From assembly GCA_025059045.1 (NCBI GenBank), contig JANXEA010000009.1:1-53857 (forward strand): a stretch of 53,857 bases of DNA. Direction: 5' to 3'. Of this stretch, positions 8,812 to 17,765 are shown piece by piece. The stretch comes from Candidatus Bathyarchaeota archaeon (GTDB lineage: Archaea > Thermoproteota > Bathyarchaeia > Bathyarchaeales > DTEX01). How positions within the stretch are numbered: position 1 is the first letter of the stretch; every line of letters starts with the position of its first letter. The notes under the pieces are model-generated. The model was not told where the DNA came from. It worked only from the letters and a program-made list of their open reading frames with translations, and made no database searches. Both the position numbers and the translations under genes were made by a program.

Positions 8812-10335
8812 TTATGAATCTGGACTTAAAGGCTCATACACCCTTTTAAATGCCTCTCTATAGTCCCGATAGATTCTTTCATAGGCTCCGTGTTTCTCGG
8901 GGTTAGGATCATAGATCCTCTTAATCCTAACAGTTTTCTCCGTGGCTTCCTTAACGTCCCTGTAGTGCTCCGTCCCTACACCCGCCAATATGGCCGCTCC
9001 TAGGGCAGCCGCATCCTCAACCTCCGGTATCCTAATCCTTATCCCAAGGATATCCGCCTTTATTTGGTTCCATAGTTCGCTTCTAGCCTCTCCGCCCACC
9101 ATGCTTACTTCATTCACTTTAATCTTTAGGTCCTTGAGAATTAGGAGCGCTTCAAGGTAATGGAAAGCGACTCCTTCCAGAATTGCACGTATGAAATGCG
9201 GCTTTTGATGGGATAGGCTAATATTGAGGTAGGCTCCCCTAGCAGCCTCATTGAATTTCGGAAAGAATAGACCAGTTAGATATGGATAGAAGTAGAGACC
9301 ATCAGATCCCAAAGCAACCTTTGATGCCTGCTCTGTTAGGAGATCGTAGGGATCTCTGCCCGTCATTCTAGCCTCCTCTTTCTCTTTCTGTCCGAAAGTG
9401 TCACGGAACCAGCGTAGAGATGCGCCGGTAGTGGCTACTATTATTTCGTACTCCCACTTGTCCGGGATTACATGGCTGCAGCAATTTACCCTTCCTTTAA
9501 AGTCTATTTTGGGGCTGTCGATTGGGACTTCTAAGACGGATCCTGTTCCGGTTCCTATGTTCACCTGACCCTCTTCAGTCACTCCTGCACCTAGGCATTC
9601 GCATGGACGATCGCCTCCTCCGTTCACTATCGGCAGACCGCCCCGCAGAGTTGTCTCGGCAGACGCTTCTTCCGAGACTTCGCCTACAATTTCTGTTGAT
9701 TCCTTTGCATCCGGAAGCTTATCGACTGGTATCCCGATGGTGGAGCAAATCTCCTCGGACCATTTTCTATTTTTAATGTCGAAAAGCATCGTTCTAGAAG
9801 CCATTGAATAGTCTGTAACGAATTCTCCGGATAGCTTATAGATAATATAATCCTTAGCACAGAGGAAGCATTTGGTGTCTTCAAAGATGCTTCTCACATT
9901 CTCTTTCAGCCATAGAATTTTTGAAGCAGAGAAAATAGGATCTATGATAACCCCAGTAATCGACAGCACTTTTTTCTCGCTAATCATCCCTCTAATGCGG
10001 TCTGCCTGTGGTCGGGTACGATTGTCAAGCCAAATTATACTATTATACAGCTCTTTCCCATTCTTACCTATCGGTACAACTGCTTCTCTCTGAGAAGCAA
10101 CTGAGAGGGCTATGATCTCCTCCGGTTTTAACTTCGCCCTATGAAGGCTCTCTCTAATCGTCTCGGCAGCTGCTTTCCACCAGTCAGATGGTTTCTGCTC
10201 AGCCCAGCCTGGCTGAGGATGCAATATTGGATACTCTCTCGTTGACTCTGAAATCTTACGCCCATCCAATGAAAACACAACCGTCTTACATGCGGAAGTC
10301 CCGAGATCAACGCCAACCAGGTATTGGCTCATCAT
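8812..10335 (-). CDS. xylB: FGGY-family carbohydrate kinase, probably xylulokinase
   Basis: The ATP-dependent kinase phosphorylates a ketopentose or polyol, most likely D-xylulose. The N-terminus LVGVDLGTSACKTVVFSLDG is the phosphate-1 loop of the actin-like fold, and WLDNRTRPQADRIR is characteristic of xylulokinases. GGGDRPCECLG carries the position of the catalytic Asp, followed by GTGTGSVLEVP. MVGGEARSELWNQIKADILG near residue 415 is the ADP-binding motif. Full length at about 507 residues. GGGAGGTTGAT-like spacing (GGGAGGT at 10346-10340) supports the ATG at 10335 or 10332. It lies 22 bp after the first dehydrogenase. FGGY specificity cannot be fixed from motifs, so ribulokinase or L-xylulose kinase activity remains possible. 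Confidence 0.85.
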   Translation of the reverse strand: MMSQYLVGVDLGTSACKTVVFSLDGRKISESTREYPILHPQPGWAEQKPSDWWKAAAETIRESLHRAKLKPEEIIALSVASQREAVVPIGKNGKELYNSIIWLDNRTRPQADRIRGMISEKKVLSITGVIIDPIFSASKILWLKENVRSIFEDTKCFLCAKDYIIYKLSGEFVTDYSMASRTMLFDIKNRKWSEEICSTIGIPVDKLPDAKESTEIVGEVSEEASAETTLRGGLPIVNGGGDRPCECLGAGVTEEGQVNIGTGTGSVLEVPIDSPKIDFKGRVNCCSHVIPDKWEYEIIVATTGASLRWFRDTFGQKEKEEARMTGRDPYDLLTEQASKVALGSDGLYFYPYLTGLFFPKFNEAARGAYLNISLSHQKPHFIRAILEGVAFHYLEALLILKDLKIKVNEVSMVGGEARSELWNQIKADILGIRIRIPEVEDAAALGAAILAGVGTEHYRDVKEATEKTVRIKRIYDPNPEKHGAYERIYRDYREAFKRVYEPLSPDS

Positions 10336-10356
10336 ATCAACCTCCCACATGGATAG

Positions 10357-11703
10357 TTAGCCGATAAGTTTGATTAAGGCTTCTCTCCTCTCCTCAACAC
10401 TCATGTGTAAAAGGGATCTAATCTCTCCCACCTTAGCGTTTGAGGGTGTAACTAGCGCCTTCAGGATGCTTCCCTTAAAGACCTGAACTTTTTCCGGCAG
10501 GCTTGGAAACTCTTCAAGCCTAAGCTCCGGGTTATTCAGGAAACTAAGAAAATCTTCTCCCCTGCTCGAAATTATCTCGTCAACAGATATGAAGTTTGGA
10601 GTGCCGAGAAGCATAAGAACCCTTTCAAGATAATCAAGCCCTAGTACATGGGTTACGTATTTTGTGGCGTCTATCTTACCATCAGCCATTAACTTCAGAA
10701 CTATGGGTATGTGATATGGAGACGCGCCGCTTGTTCCAGTAATGAATGGGCCATTATAATGGATTTTGTTCGTTGGGATCTCTACGGCTTCTTGGTCAAC
10801 ACCGCCGAAGAAGCTCACAACCCCGCCCTGCCTCACAATCTTTAAGGCTTGAACCTGAGCTTCAGAACTGCTTGCCGCCGTTATCACTACATCAGCTCCA
10901 CGCCCATCGGTGATCTGGTTTATTGAATCAATAAGGTCGCTCGTATCCTTATTGAGGACATAGTAGTCAGCCACTCCAAGTTTCTTAATCATGTTCAGTC
11001 TCCACTCAGAATGCTGAGCGATTATCACGATACTAGCGCCTGAGCTCTTCGCAAGCTCAGCATGCATGCACCCAAGCGGGCCTCCGCCAATAATAACAAC
11101 AACATCCCCCTCCCTTATCCCCTGTATCAAATCATAATTGCACTCTGACCTTTTCCATCTTCCTGGTCTAACAAGTTTCTTATGAGAGTGAAGGGCGCAT
11201 GCAAAGGGTTCTGAGATCGCCGCCATATAAAGCGGAACATTTTCTGGAACCGGAATCACAGGGTTAATCTTCTTCCTCAGCAGTTTCTCAGGGATTAGAG
11301 CGTACTCCTCAAACCCCCCATCATAATTGAAGCCGAAGTCCTCTCTAAAGTTACATGACTCAGGACGGCCTTCCCGGCAGTTTATGCACCTCTCGCAAGC
11401 TATCACCGGGGCGATTACAACTTTTTCCCCTTCTACAAGAACCCTTTTCTCCTTCTCCCCGTCAACATCAACATCAAATTCACGCACATTCCTCCCAACC
11501 TCAACTATCTCGCCGACTAGCTCATGACCGGGAACTATTGGATAGGATTTTATAAGTTTGTGACCGCGAAAGTATTTTTTAATGTCTGTCCCGCATATTG
11601 CGCATGCAGCAACCCTTATCAGGACATCTCCATCGCCTACACGTGGAACAGCCCTTTCCCCAACAATTAGCCTACCGGGTCTTTCTAGAACGGCGCACCT
11701 CAT
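10357..11703 (-). CDS. Zinc-dependent medium-chain dehydrogenase with C-terminal extension
   Basis: This is an NAD(P)-dependent polyol/alcohol dehydrogenase of the MDR superfamily. The catalytic zinc site is visible as ACAICGTDIKK and GHELVGEIVEVG. The structural zinc loop is CERCINCREGRPESC and the Rossmann motif is VVIIGGGPLGCMHAELAKSSG. The catalytic part ends near residue 365. About 80 further residues (SSRGEDFLSFLNNPE onward) have no place in a standard 345-residue MDR enzyme, and I do not recognise them. It sits between another MDR enzyme and a xylulokinase-like gene, so a pentitol or related sugar alcohol is the likely substrate (inference). Confidence 0.8.
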   Translation of the reverse strand: MRCAVLERPGRLIVGERAVPRVGDGDVLIRVAACAICGTDIKKYFRGHKLIKSYPIVPGHELVGEIVEVGRNVREFDVDVDGEKEKRVLVEGEKVVIAPVIACERCINCREGRPESCNFREDFGFNYDGGFEEYALIPEKLLRKKINPVIPVPENVPLYMAAISEPFACALHSHKKLVRPGRWKRSECNYDLIQGIREGDVVVIIGGGPLGCMHAELAKSSGASIVIIAQHSEWRLNMIKKLGVADYYVLNKDTSDLIDSINQITDGRGADVVITAASSSEAQVQALKIVRQGGVVSFFGGVDQEAVEIPTNKIHYNGPFITGTSGASPYHIPIVLKLMADGKIDATKYVTHVLGLDYLERVLMLLGTPNFISVDEIISSRGEDFLSFLNNPELRLEEFPSLPEKVQVFKGSILKALVTPSNAKVGEIRSLLHMSVEERREALIKLIG

Positions 11704-11740
11704 AGGTTAACCCCATTTTCATTTTAAGACTCTTTTATCT

Positions 11741-12910
11741 TCATATTCGCCAATCAATTAAAACTTTGCCGTGAGTCATCGGGTCTTCTGCCACCTTACA
11801 TGCTGCCAGTATTGATTCAGAGTCCTTCGCATAGAACATCTGAGGATAAATTATTCGTTCAAGAAGCCTCCTGAAATCTTCACGCTCCAACCATCGCAAA
11901 ACGTCGGGGTAATCGATAGCGGCGCTTCTAGTCGTGCCTTTTAGAGACAGCCCCTTCTCTAGCATAGTTCTAGTCCTGACGGGAACCTTGTCTTCGCTCA
12001 CACCTACAAGAACACATCTACCCCCAGGCGCAAGCAGGGAAAGCGCCTGATCAATAGTTACTTCAGCTGCCTTCCCACCCGCGCATTCAAAGGCCATATC
12101 AAATGTATCAGCGAATGCTTCGAGTGAAGTTGTCTTTGTATTCAGCGTAGTCGCAAAGTCCTTAAACTTTTCCAATTTGAAATCAAAAATGTCTGTTACG
12201 AGAAGGTCGCTTTTTGGTACGCCATAAATCTGTGAAATAACAGCTGCGGTTAGATATCCCATGAATCCTCCTCCCAGAACTGCGACGCGATCTCTCAGTT
12301 TTATACCTGAAACCTTCAATGCACGATTTATAACTGATAAGGGCTCAGCAAGTACACCGACCTTTTCAGGCATCTTCTCTGGCAAGCGCAGGATGCAGCT
12401 GGCAGGGTGTATAAGAAATGACCTAGACAACCCATGAGCATTGCTGGAAATGAACCTAACGTCTTCGCATAGATTTTCCCCAACACCCTCAGGTCGACAG
12501 GACCTACATGCATGATAGATGTCGGGATACTTTATCGGATTATGAATGTAGCAAGGAATATTCGGAATTACAATTACTAGATCTCCTGCTGAGAGGTTCT
12601 CAGCGCCATATCCTGTTTCCGTGACCCTGGCCACACCCTCATGAAAGACGCATAGGGGCAACCTCTTTTGTAGAATTTCAGGCGGCCTAGAACAGCTAAC
12701 ATATCGGAGGTCAGCGTGGCAGATGCCGGTTATTAAGGTCTCAAGGAGCAGGCATTTATCAGGAACATCTCTAATCTCCTGAGAGCGCTCCCTCAAAGTA
12801 TATGGTCCCACAACTTCAAATATTCGAGATTTCACAGGTTTTCGCAGAGTCTTCCTTCCAGACGCCAACTTTATAAGATCTATCTCATCAACCAAGACAA
12901 TGCACCTCAC
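11741..12910 (-). CDS. MDR dehydrogenase, TarJ-like (ribitol/ribulose-phosphate type)
   Basis: This is a divergent medium-chain dehydrogenase. ITGICHADLRYVSCSRPPEI and FHEGVARVTETG resemble the catalytic zinc region of TarJ-type ribulose-5-phosphate reductases and not classical sorbitol dehydrogenase. A reduced Cys cluster (CRSCRPEGVGENLC) stands in the structural-zinc position. The coenzyme fold shows VAVLGGGFMGYLTAAVISQ. It is the first gene of the minus-strand sugar operon and is followed after 37 bp by the second MDR gene. The start is rather long (about 35 residues before the usual domain start), so a downstream start is possible. Substrate is unknown; sugar alcohol or its phosphate is inferred from relatives and neighbours. 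Confidence 0.7.
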   Translation of the reverse strand: MRCIVLVDEIDLIKLASGRKTLRKPVKSRIFEVVGPYTLRERSQEIRDVPDKCLLLETLITGICHADLRYVSCSRPPEILQKRLPLCVFHEGVARVTETGYGAENLSAGDLVIVIPNIPCYIHNPIKYPDIYHACRSCRPEGVGENLCEDVRFISSNAHGLSRSFLIHPASCILRLPEKMPEKVGVLAEPLSVINRALKVSGIKLRDRVAVLGGGFMGYLTAAVISQIYGVPKSDLLVTDIFDFKLEKFKDFATTLNTKTTSLEAFADTFDMAFECAGGKAAEVTIDQALSLLAPGGRCVLVGVSEDKVPVRTRTMLEKGLSLKGTTRSAAIDYPDVLRWLEREDFRRLLERIIYPQMFYAKDSESILAACKVAEDPMTHGKVLIDWRI

Positions 12911-13007
12911 CTGTACAAAGAAGCGAGAATAAGATTTATCATTTATTAAGCCTCCAAAAATTCATCTTCCTATCAGAAGAGATTAAAGCCATACAATTCG
13001 CGTAACC

Positions 13008-13017
13008 CTTTTATTTC
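13008..13017 (+). promoter_or_regulatory. TATA-like box for the initiator tRNA
   Basis: CTTTTATTTC lies 28-37 bases before the first base of the tRNA, the usual archaeal spacing from TATA box to transcription start. This is placement and base composition only. Confidence 0.5.
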
Positions 13018-13044
13018 AGTCATTACATCTCTTCAACTTGATGT

Positions 13045-13123
13045 AGCGGGGTGGGGTAGCCAGGTTTAACCCGCTGGGCTCATAACCCAGAGATCGGTCG
13101 TTCAAATCGACCCCCCGCTACCA
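13045..13123 (+). tRNA. Initiator tRNA-Met (CAU), CCA encoded
   Basis: The acceptor stem AGCGGGG (13045-13051) pairs with CCCCGCT (13113-13119), followed by A and an encoded CCA (13121-13123). The anticodon arm is TGGGCTCATAACCCA with CAT in the loop. The three consecutive G-C pairs next to the loop mark an initiator tRNA. The T arm is GGTCG-TTCAAAT-CGACC. The A1-U72 pair is typical of archaeal initiators. No intron is present. Confidence 0.95.
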
Positions 13124-13258
13124 AAATGGTATAGATAGAACCGCTAGTTTCTTGGACCTCCGCTATTCTCAATCTAACAATAACACAATTTTTATTGATG
13201 TTTCAAAAAATGAAAGCTGTAGTATCCATTTCGAACCGTTAATCGCGAGAGATGAAGT

Positions 13259-15343
13259 TTGAGGGCGAGTGTGAAAGTTTGGGCTATATTGTGTATGGTT
13301 ATCCTTTTAGGCGGGATCATAATATACCTCGTTTATCTTCCGCAGACAAAGGTTGAAGGCCATATGTTTTATAGTGTAGGATTTGTTGAATACTCCTATA
13401 CTGCAGAGCTTCTCGCTTCGATTGACGTGAACGTTACGGATGTTGCAGCAGAGCCTATATCAGAGTATCTCTTCGGAAAGTTTCTTGAACACCATGGTAG
13501 TAGCAGCTTCGCAGGTTGCATCTATCATGGTATATGGGCGCAAATTCTCGATAACCCTGGATTCGAGAAGAGAGAATTTTTCGGATTGACCGGCATTAAC
13601 GAAACCGTAGCATATAGGTGGGAGCGTTTCGGCGATGGACAGGTAATATACGGTCTCAGTAGCGAATCTATAGGTCCAGGTACGTCACAACTTATAAGGG
13701 TCAATTCTCTTTTAACGCAAAAAGTTGGAATTCGGCAATCGATCTACATGCCTCTTCACAGAACCAAAGGCTACAATCTGAGCTTATGGTTGAGGGGTAA
13801 GGCTGACAGGTTACTTATTACCGTTGAGACAACGCAGCAAACCGTTTTGGCTGAAGCCCTTGTTGAGGACATAAGCGCAGAATGGACTAAGTACGAACTG
13901 AACTTGACAATATCAGATTCGGAACATTTTGGTGAGCTCCTGCTATTCTCTTTAACATTAGACAGCCCAGGCTACGTTAACATTGATAATTGTTTCCTGT
14001 TCCCAGATGACAACATCGATGGATTCGACCCAGATGTTATCAGGATGCTTAGGGAGTCAGGAATAAAGATGATCCGTTGGCCTGGAGGAAATTTCGCCTC
14101 ACAGTACCACTGGAAAGACGGCGTCGGCCCTATAGAGAAACGGTCAATACGATTGAATGAGGCATGGAACATTCCAGAATACAATCACGTAGGCACAGAC
14201 GAGTTCATAAGATTTTGTAAATTGGTTGGGGCAGAACCATTGATCTGCGTGAATGCCGGAGACGGTACACCAGAGGAGGCGGCGGATTGGGTTGAATATT
14301 GCAACGGTGATCTAAATACGACATATGGCAGGTTAAGAGCAGAGAATGGGCATCCGGAGCCTTATAATGTGAAGTATTGGGAGATAGGTAACGAGCTTTA
14401 TGGATCTTGGCAGAGAGGCTACTGTACTGCTGAGCAGTATGCAGAGAGGTACGAGAGGTTTCATAGGGCTATGTCCGCGAAGGACCCAAACATCAAATTC
14501 ATTGCGAATGGAGGATGGGATCGTGCAATGGTTTGGAGGGAATGGTATCCATGGGATACCGCGCTCATAAATAGAAACGGGGAGAAGGTACGCTCACTCT
14601 CAAGACACTATCTGATATGGGTTGGAAATACGGAGACCGACTATCTGAGGGCGGTCGCGTATACATTTTGGCTTAGGAATCATCTGGATGATATTCGGAC
14701 AGAATTGAAAAAGAGGCTTAGTGACCCAAAGATTGCGATAACAGAGATTCAGGGCGGAAGAGACTTAGATATCTCTGAGACCTTGTTGGAGGCCCTCTTC
14801 TACAGTGGTTTAATGAACTCCGCGATTAACATGCATGGATTCATTGAGATAGTCACTCACAGTTCCTTAATGTGGTTTGGAGGCGGCCTAAGAAAAGAAC
14901 GTGAGATCACATATCAAACGCCGGCCTCACTTGCTCAGCAGATCTATTCGATGCAGCCGGGCAGATGGCCAGTCAGGATCAAAGTGTTGACTCCAACATT
15001 CAATGTCTCCAGTGCACCTCCGGAGATACCTGCAGTAATGAACGTACCTTTTATCGACGCGGTTGGATTAATAAACGAAAATAGGAACTCACTCTCATTA
15101 ATAATAACGAACTTCCACCCAAGCCAGGATATAAGAACTTCTATTAGACTGCATAGTTTTACCGCCGAAAGATCGGTTAGCGTTAGAACTCTAAATGGCG
15201 CACACTACCTTTCCAAAAATAGCTGGAATAATAGAGAAGAAATTAAAATAAGAAGTGCAGAAGTAGAAATGCAGGGGAATAATTTTGATTATATTTTGCC
15301 CGCACACTCAATAACACTTTTCATCTTTCAAAAAGCTGCATAA
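13259..15343 (+). CDS. GH51 alpha-L-arabinofuranosidase, membrane-anchored
   Basis: The enzyme releases L-arabinofuranose from arabinoxylan or arabinan. A single N-terminal hydrophobic segment (WAILCMVILLGGIIIYLVYL, residues ~8-28) acts as signal anchor, placing the enzyme outside the cell. Residues ~60-270 form a carbohydrate-binding-like beta region. The catalytic barrel shows KMIRWPGGNFASQYHWKDGV, KYWEIGNELYGSW (acid/base Glu) and IAITEIQGGRD (nucleophile Glu), followed by a C-terminal beta domain. It runs 694 codons from TTG 13259; GTG 13271 is an alternative start with GAGG upstream. It follows the tRNA and faces away from the dehydrogenase/kinase operon. Because the GH51 is outside the cell, arabinose would be made externally and imported. 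Confidence 0.9.
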   Translation: MRASVKVWAILCMVILLGGIIIYLVYLPQTKVEGHMFYSVGFVEYSYTAELLASIDVNVTDVAAEPISEYLFGKFLEHHGSSSFAGCIYHGIWAQILDNPGFEKREFFGLTGINETVAYRWERFGDGQVIYGLSSESIGPGTSQLIRVNSLLTQKVGIRQSIYMPLHRTKGYNLSLWLRGKADRLLITVETTQQTVLAEALVEDISAEWTKYELNLTISDSEHFGELLLFSLTLDSPGYVNIDNCFLFPDDNIDGFDPDVIRMLRESGIKMIRWPGGNFASQYHWKDGVGPIEKRSIRLNEAWNIPEYNHVGTDEFIRFCKLVGAEPLICVNAGDGTPEEAADWVEYCNGDLNTTYGRLRAENGHPEPYNVKYWEIGNELYGSWQRGYCTAEQYAERYERFHRAMSAKDPNIKFIANGGWDRAMVWREWYPWDTALINRNGEKVRSLSRHYLIWVGNTETDYLRAVAYTFWLRNHLDDIRTELKKRLSDPKIAITEIQGGRDLDISETLLEALFYSGLMNSAINMHGFIEIVTHSSLMWFGGGLRKEREITYQTPASLAQQIYSMQPGRWPVRIKVLTPTFNVSSAPPEIPAVMNVPFIDAVGLINENRNSLSLIITNFHPSQDIRTSIRLHSFTAERSVSVRTLNGAHYLSKNSWNNREEIKIRSAEVEMQGNNFDYILPAHSITLFIFQKAA

Positions 15344-15440
15344 CAAAAGCGAATAATTAGAATGGCAAAGCTCAAAAATTTTAAGAGCTCTGACTAAACA
15401 TTATTGGATCTTCGATATGAATGAATAGGGGAGATGCAAT

Positions 15441-16199
15441 ATCCAGGAGATTAAGATAATTCCGATACTGGGGCTACCAATCATTCAGCCAGGCGACGAT
15501 CTTGGGGAACTAATCTGCAAGGCTGCTGAAAAGCAGAGCACGCCAATAGAAGATGGGGATATCATTGTCGTAACTCACGTGGTCGTCTCGAGAGCGGAAA
15601 ATAACATAATAAACCTAGATGAGATTGTGCCCTCAGATTTTGCTAAGAGGATTGCGGCCGAATATGGCAGAGATCCAGCGCATGTGGAGGTTGTTCTCCG
15701 TGAAGCTAAATCAATTATCCGCATGAGGGATGGACACATAATAGCCGAGACCAAACATGGCTTTATATGCGCTAATGCTGGTGTTGACAAATCAAACGTT
15801 CCCGGAGAAAGGAATGTTACGCCACTGCCAGAGGATCCTGACAGGTCAGCTAGGAATATCCGCAGAAGGATAAGAGAGATTACTGGAAAAGACGTGGCGG
15901 TCATAATATCCGACACTCATGGACGGGCTTTGAGACGAGGAGAAATAAATGTCGCGGTGGGGATATCGGGTATGAAACCTATAAGAGATAGAAGGGGAGA
16001 GTTTGATTTATTTGGTTACATGTTGAGAATTAAGCAGACCGCGGTTGCCGATGAGCTTGCCTCCGCTGCCGAGCTTGTTATAGGTCAAGCAAATGAGGGT
16101 ATACCGGCAGCGATAATTCGTGGATATAGATACGTGAGAAGCGAGGAATCTTCGGCAAGAGAGCTTGTTTGGCCAAGGGAAAAAGCCCTTTTCTATTAA
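15441..16199 (+). CDS. cofE: Coenzyme F420:L-glutamate ligase; in-frame start codon not found
   Basis: CofE adds glutamates to F420-0 to make coenzyme F420, the hydride carrier of archaeal C1 metabolism. Conserved stretches are IIPILGLPIIQPGDDLGEL, GDIIVVTHVVVSRAE, ICANAGVDKSNVPG and ISDTHGRALRRGEINVAVG. The first ATG in frame with the bulk of the protein would be GTG 15579, but family sequence continues 5' to at least 15444. In that frame there is no ATG, GTG or TTG between the TAG at 15426 and 15579. An ATG at 15434 directly after GGGGAG is one base out of frame. I place the 5' end at ATC 15441 only as the likely beginning of the conserved region. The gene converges with mobA. Confidence 0.85.
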   Translation: MQEIKIIPILGLPIIQPGDDLGELICKAAEKQSTPIEDGDIIVVTHVVVSRAENNIINLDEIVPSDFAKRIAAEYGRDPAHVEVVLREAKSIIRMRDGHIIAETKHGFICANAGVDKSNVPGERNVTPLPEDPDRSARNIRRRIREITGKDVAVIISDTHGRALRRGEINVAVGISGMKPIRDRRGEFDLFGYMLRIKQTAVADELASAAELVIGQANEGIPAAIIRGYRYVRSEESSARELVWPREKALFY

Positions 16200-16206
16200 C
16201 CGCAAA

Positions 16207-16833
16207 TTATCTACTCATCGAATTCTTCATGATGCTCTCAGCTCTCCTAAGATCCGCTTTCGTGTTAATGTTGAAAAATGTGAGTAGGCTTGGATCAATA
16301 CCTTTTATAACGAGCGTAGAGAGATACCTGACCCTGCGAAGTAATGAGACCATTGCCTGGAGTCTGACATCTCCCCTCCTTACAGCGTTCATGCCAGCCA
16401 CCAGCGCCGAATTCGTCTTATACACAGCCTGAAGTGGCTCAATATAGCCGTTCGGCCACCTCGGAATCACAGCATCCACGTTTGATGATATCTCGAACAT
16501 CAAGTCTATCACATCTTTCGATATGAATGGGGTATCGCAGGGGAGTAGGAGAGAGTACTCTCCGGCAGCATTCGAAAAACCTGTCAACGCTCCAGTTAGC
16601 GGACCTCCTGGGGCACCCATGTCCAGAAAGATTTCTATTCTCGAACCAAGAATCGGCGAGTAAAGACGCTTTTGATCCTCAGATCTAACTACAACAATTA
16701 TCTCTTCAGCCACGCCCTCTATTCTCTCTATTACTCTAAGGATTAGAGGTTTGCCAGAAAATTCTACGAGCCCCTTCTCTTGGCCGAACCGTTCAGAGGA
16801 GCCTCCAGCAAGGATTATTGCAGTCTTTCTCAA
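16207..16833 (-). CDS. mobA: Molybdenum cofactor guanylyltransferase (MobA)
   Basis: MobA attaches GMP to molybdopterin to form the guanine dinucleotide cofactor used by molybdenum or tungsten enzymes such as formylmethanofuran dehydrogenase, whose FwdB and FwdD are encoded 9 kb away. The N-terminus AIILAGGSSERFGQEKGLVE is the nucleotidyltransferase signature, PCDTPFISKDVIDLM the metal-binding Asp region and FNINTKADLRRAE the usual C-terminus. Length 208 is normal. It is last in an operon after the MptN-like ligase. A CofC-type guanylyltransferase is a less likely alternative, since the FNIN(T) ending favours MobA. Confidence 0.85.
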   Translation of the reverse strand: MRKTAIILAGGSSERFGQEKGLVEFSGKPLILRVIERIEGVAEEIIVVVRSEDQKRLYSPILGSRIEIFLDMGAPGGPLTGALTGFSNAAGEYSLLLPCDTPFISKDVIDLMFEISSNVDAVIPRWPNGYIEPLQAVYKTNSALVAGMNAVRRGDVRLQAMVSLLRRVRYLSTLVIKGIDPSLLTFFNINTKADLRRAESIMKNSMSR

Positions 16834-16861
16834 TAACTTATCCTTCTTATCCTTTAATTTT

Positions 16862-17749
16862 TCACGACACCTTTGTAAGGAGGTAATTAACTATCTGATC
16901 TGCAATATTAATGTTAGTTACTGACTGCAACCCTCTCCAGCCGGGTTGACTGTTAATTTCAATTACAAATGGCCCTTGTTCAGTTTCCAGAATATCTATG
17001 CCCGAAACCTCGCAGTTGACTATTTCCGCAGATTTCAACGCCAAGGACTTAATTTGGCTGGATGGTTCGCATGGAACCGGCTTAGCGCCCCGGCTTATAT
17101 TCGTTTTCCAGCAGTCCGAAACCCTACGCATAGAGGCCGCAATTTTATTTCCCACCACAAAAAGCCGATAGTCATAGTTGCCATGCGGAAGATACTCTTG
17201 AATATAAATAACTTGATGATGAAACTCCAGACTTCTAAAAATCCTCTCAGCAATATCAACGTCTGAGACTCTAGCCGAGCCTATTCCTCTAGAGCCGAAT
17301 ATCGGTTTAACCACAACGTCGCATCCAAGCTCTTTGAAGGCTGTTAACGCGCTTCCCGCATCCTCTGTTACCACTGTTCTTGGAACAGGAATACCAGCCT
17401 CCTCCAAAAGTGTCAGCGCATAATATTTGTCAACACACCTCTCAATAGCTGCAGGTGAGTTTAGAATGTACAGCCCAAGCCTAGAAAGCCTATGAAGAAC
17501 ATCCAGCCTAAATATTATTTCTTCTAATGACCCTCGACCGATAGGCCTGACAATAATCGCTTTCAAGTCCCTAAGTAGATCAATATCTCTCATTTTAACC
17601 TCAGGTTTAAGTTGAATACGAGCCTGAAGATCATGAAAACTGAAGCATAATGGCGTAATGCCTCGCTTCTTAAGCGAAGCTATAAGCTGGGTAGTGCACC
17701 AAGAATCCTCGTTGCGCGTAAGAACCCCTATCTTCAACCTGATCCCCAA
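16862..17749 (-). CDS. mptN: RimK-family ATP-grasp ligase, MptN-like
   Basis: This ATP-grasp enzyme joins glutamate to a cofactor. The family contains MptN (tetrahydromethanopterin to tetrahydrosarcinapterin), CofF and LysX. IIVRPIGRGSLEEIIFRLDV and INSPAAIERCVDKYYAL match the MptN/CofF branch. ATP-grasp motifs follow as VVKPIFGSRGIGSARV, IYIQEYLPHGNYDYRLFVVG and FVIEINSQPGWRGLQ. Length 295 is normal. CofE, MobA, Mch and Fwd genes in the window make a C1-cofactor role more likely than LysX, and lysine here is made by the diaminopimelate route. The exact acceptor cannot be decided from sequence alone. Confidence 0.7.
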   Translation of the reverse strand: MGIRLKIGVLTRNEDSWCTTQLIASLKKRGITPLCFSFHDLQARIQLKPEVKMRDIDLLRDLKAIIVRPIGRGSLEEIIFRLDVLHRLSRLGLYILNSPAAIERCVDKYYALTLLEEAGIPVPRTVVTEDAGSALTAFKELGCDVVVKPIFGSRGIGSARVSDVDIAERIFRSLEFHHQVIYIQEYLPHGNYDYRLFVVGNKIAASMRRVSDCWKTNISRGAKPVPCEPSSQIKSLALKSAEIVNCEVSGIDILETEQGPFVIEINSQPGWRGLQSVTNINIADQIVNYLLTKVS

Positions 17750-17765
17750 ATGAAGATTGCCATTT

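Noticed and set aside
15441-15480. Intron explaining the missing cofE start
   Set aside because: A CCAG/CTGG pairing exists, but I found no arrangement with two opposed 3-nt bulges that would join an ATG in frame.
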